From Rhodovulum marinum (GTDB taxonomy: Bacteria; Pseudomonadota; Alphaproteobacteria; Rhodobacterales; Rhodobacteraceae), in NCBI RefSeq assembly GCF_004343075.1, contig NZ_SLXP01000010.1, positions 61,295 to 125,294 on the forward strand: DNA of 64,000 nucleotides, written 5' to 3'. The notes under the pieces were generated by a model. That model saw only the letters and a list, made by a program, of their open reading frames with translations. It was not told the origin of the DNA and searched no databases. Position numbers and translations under genes: made by a program. Shown here in pieces: positions 63,851 through 64,000 of this stretch (the first letter of the stretch is position 1; the number at the start of each line of letters is the position of its first letter).

Positions 63851-64000
<150 letters not shown>

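Overview
The window looks like chromosomal DNA of a member of the Rhodobacteraceae (Roseobacter/Rhodobacter group of Alphaproteobacteria). The basis is the very high GC content, dense head-to-tail genes with 4-base ATGA overlaps, a Rieske protein beginning like Rhodobacter PetA, a CcrM-type methyltransferase beside rnhB, a candidate Irr box, and a typical DUF1643/DUF5665/HspQ gene complement. No species is assigned. The last ~150 bases (from about 63854) are poly-G and purine-rich low-complexity sequence and look like an assembly artefact at a contig end.

Layout. 1-11.8 kb: a phytase-like secreted esterase, a queuosine-precursor transporter (YhhQ type), a very short ORF with an extreme Shine-Dalgarno sequence, arfB, the serine pathway (serB divergent; serC-serA with a candidate serC leader), phosphoesterase, hydrolase, rpsO. 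12-25 kb: pnp, a 1-Cys peroxiredoxin and an aldehyde dehydrogenase diverging from a candidate Irr box, rluA, an operon of thiolase / free-methionine-sulfoxide reductase / LysE exporter, a two-gene STAS plus RsbW-like kinase module, gamma-glutamyltransferase, hspQ, an AEC carrier, a lytic transglycosylase lipoprotein, aroC. 25.5-35.2 kb: TPP riboswitch plus thiBPQ, cytochrome bc1 (petABC), GST, mtaB-dapF, tRNA-Lys.

35.2-44.8 kb: a 9.6-kb integrated element. It is bounded by a 21-bp direct repeat that duplicates the 3' end of tRNA-Lys(UUU). It carries an integrase, small regulators, an XRE repressor with two matching palindromic operators, and a capsid-and-packaging set (portal, prohead protease, HK97-type major capsid, HNH nuclease, large terminase, gp6-like connector). 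No tail, lysis or replication gene is recognisable. This is the layout expected of a capsid-forming phage satellite (cf-PICI-like) that would take tails from a helper phage. It is the main discovery candidate in the window.

44.8-64 kb: a TRAP transporter whose small permease is fused to an N-terminal TM2/coiled-coil module, a three-gene lipid-linked sugar transfer operon (GT2, LAB_N, GT39), a LacI regulator, tRNA-Arg(CCU) followed by a probable pseudogene, a lower-GC glycan island (CgeB-like glycosyltransferase, GT29 sialyltransferase-like enzyme, two pyruvyltransferase-like proteins), secreted hypotheticals, a membrane-anchored winged-helix regulator with reversed topology, rnhB, and ccrM with three GANTC sites clustered upstream.
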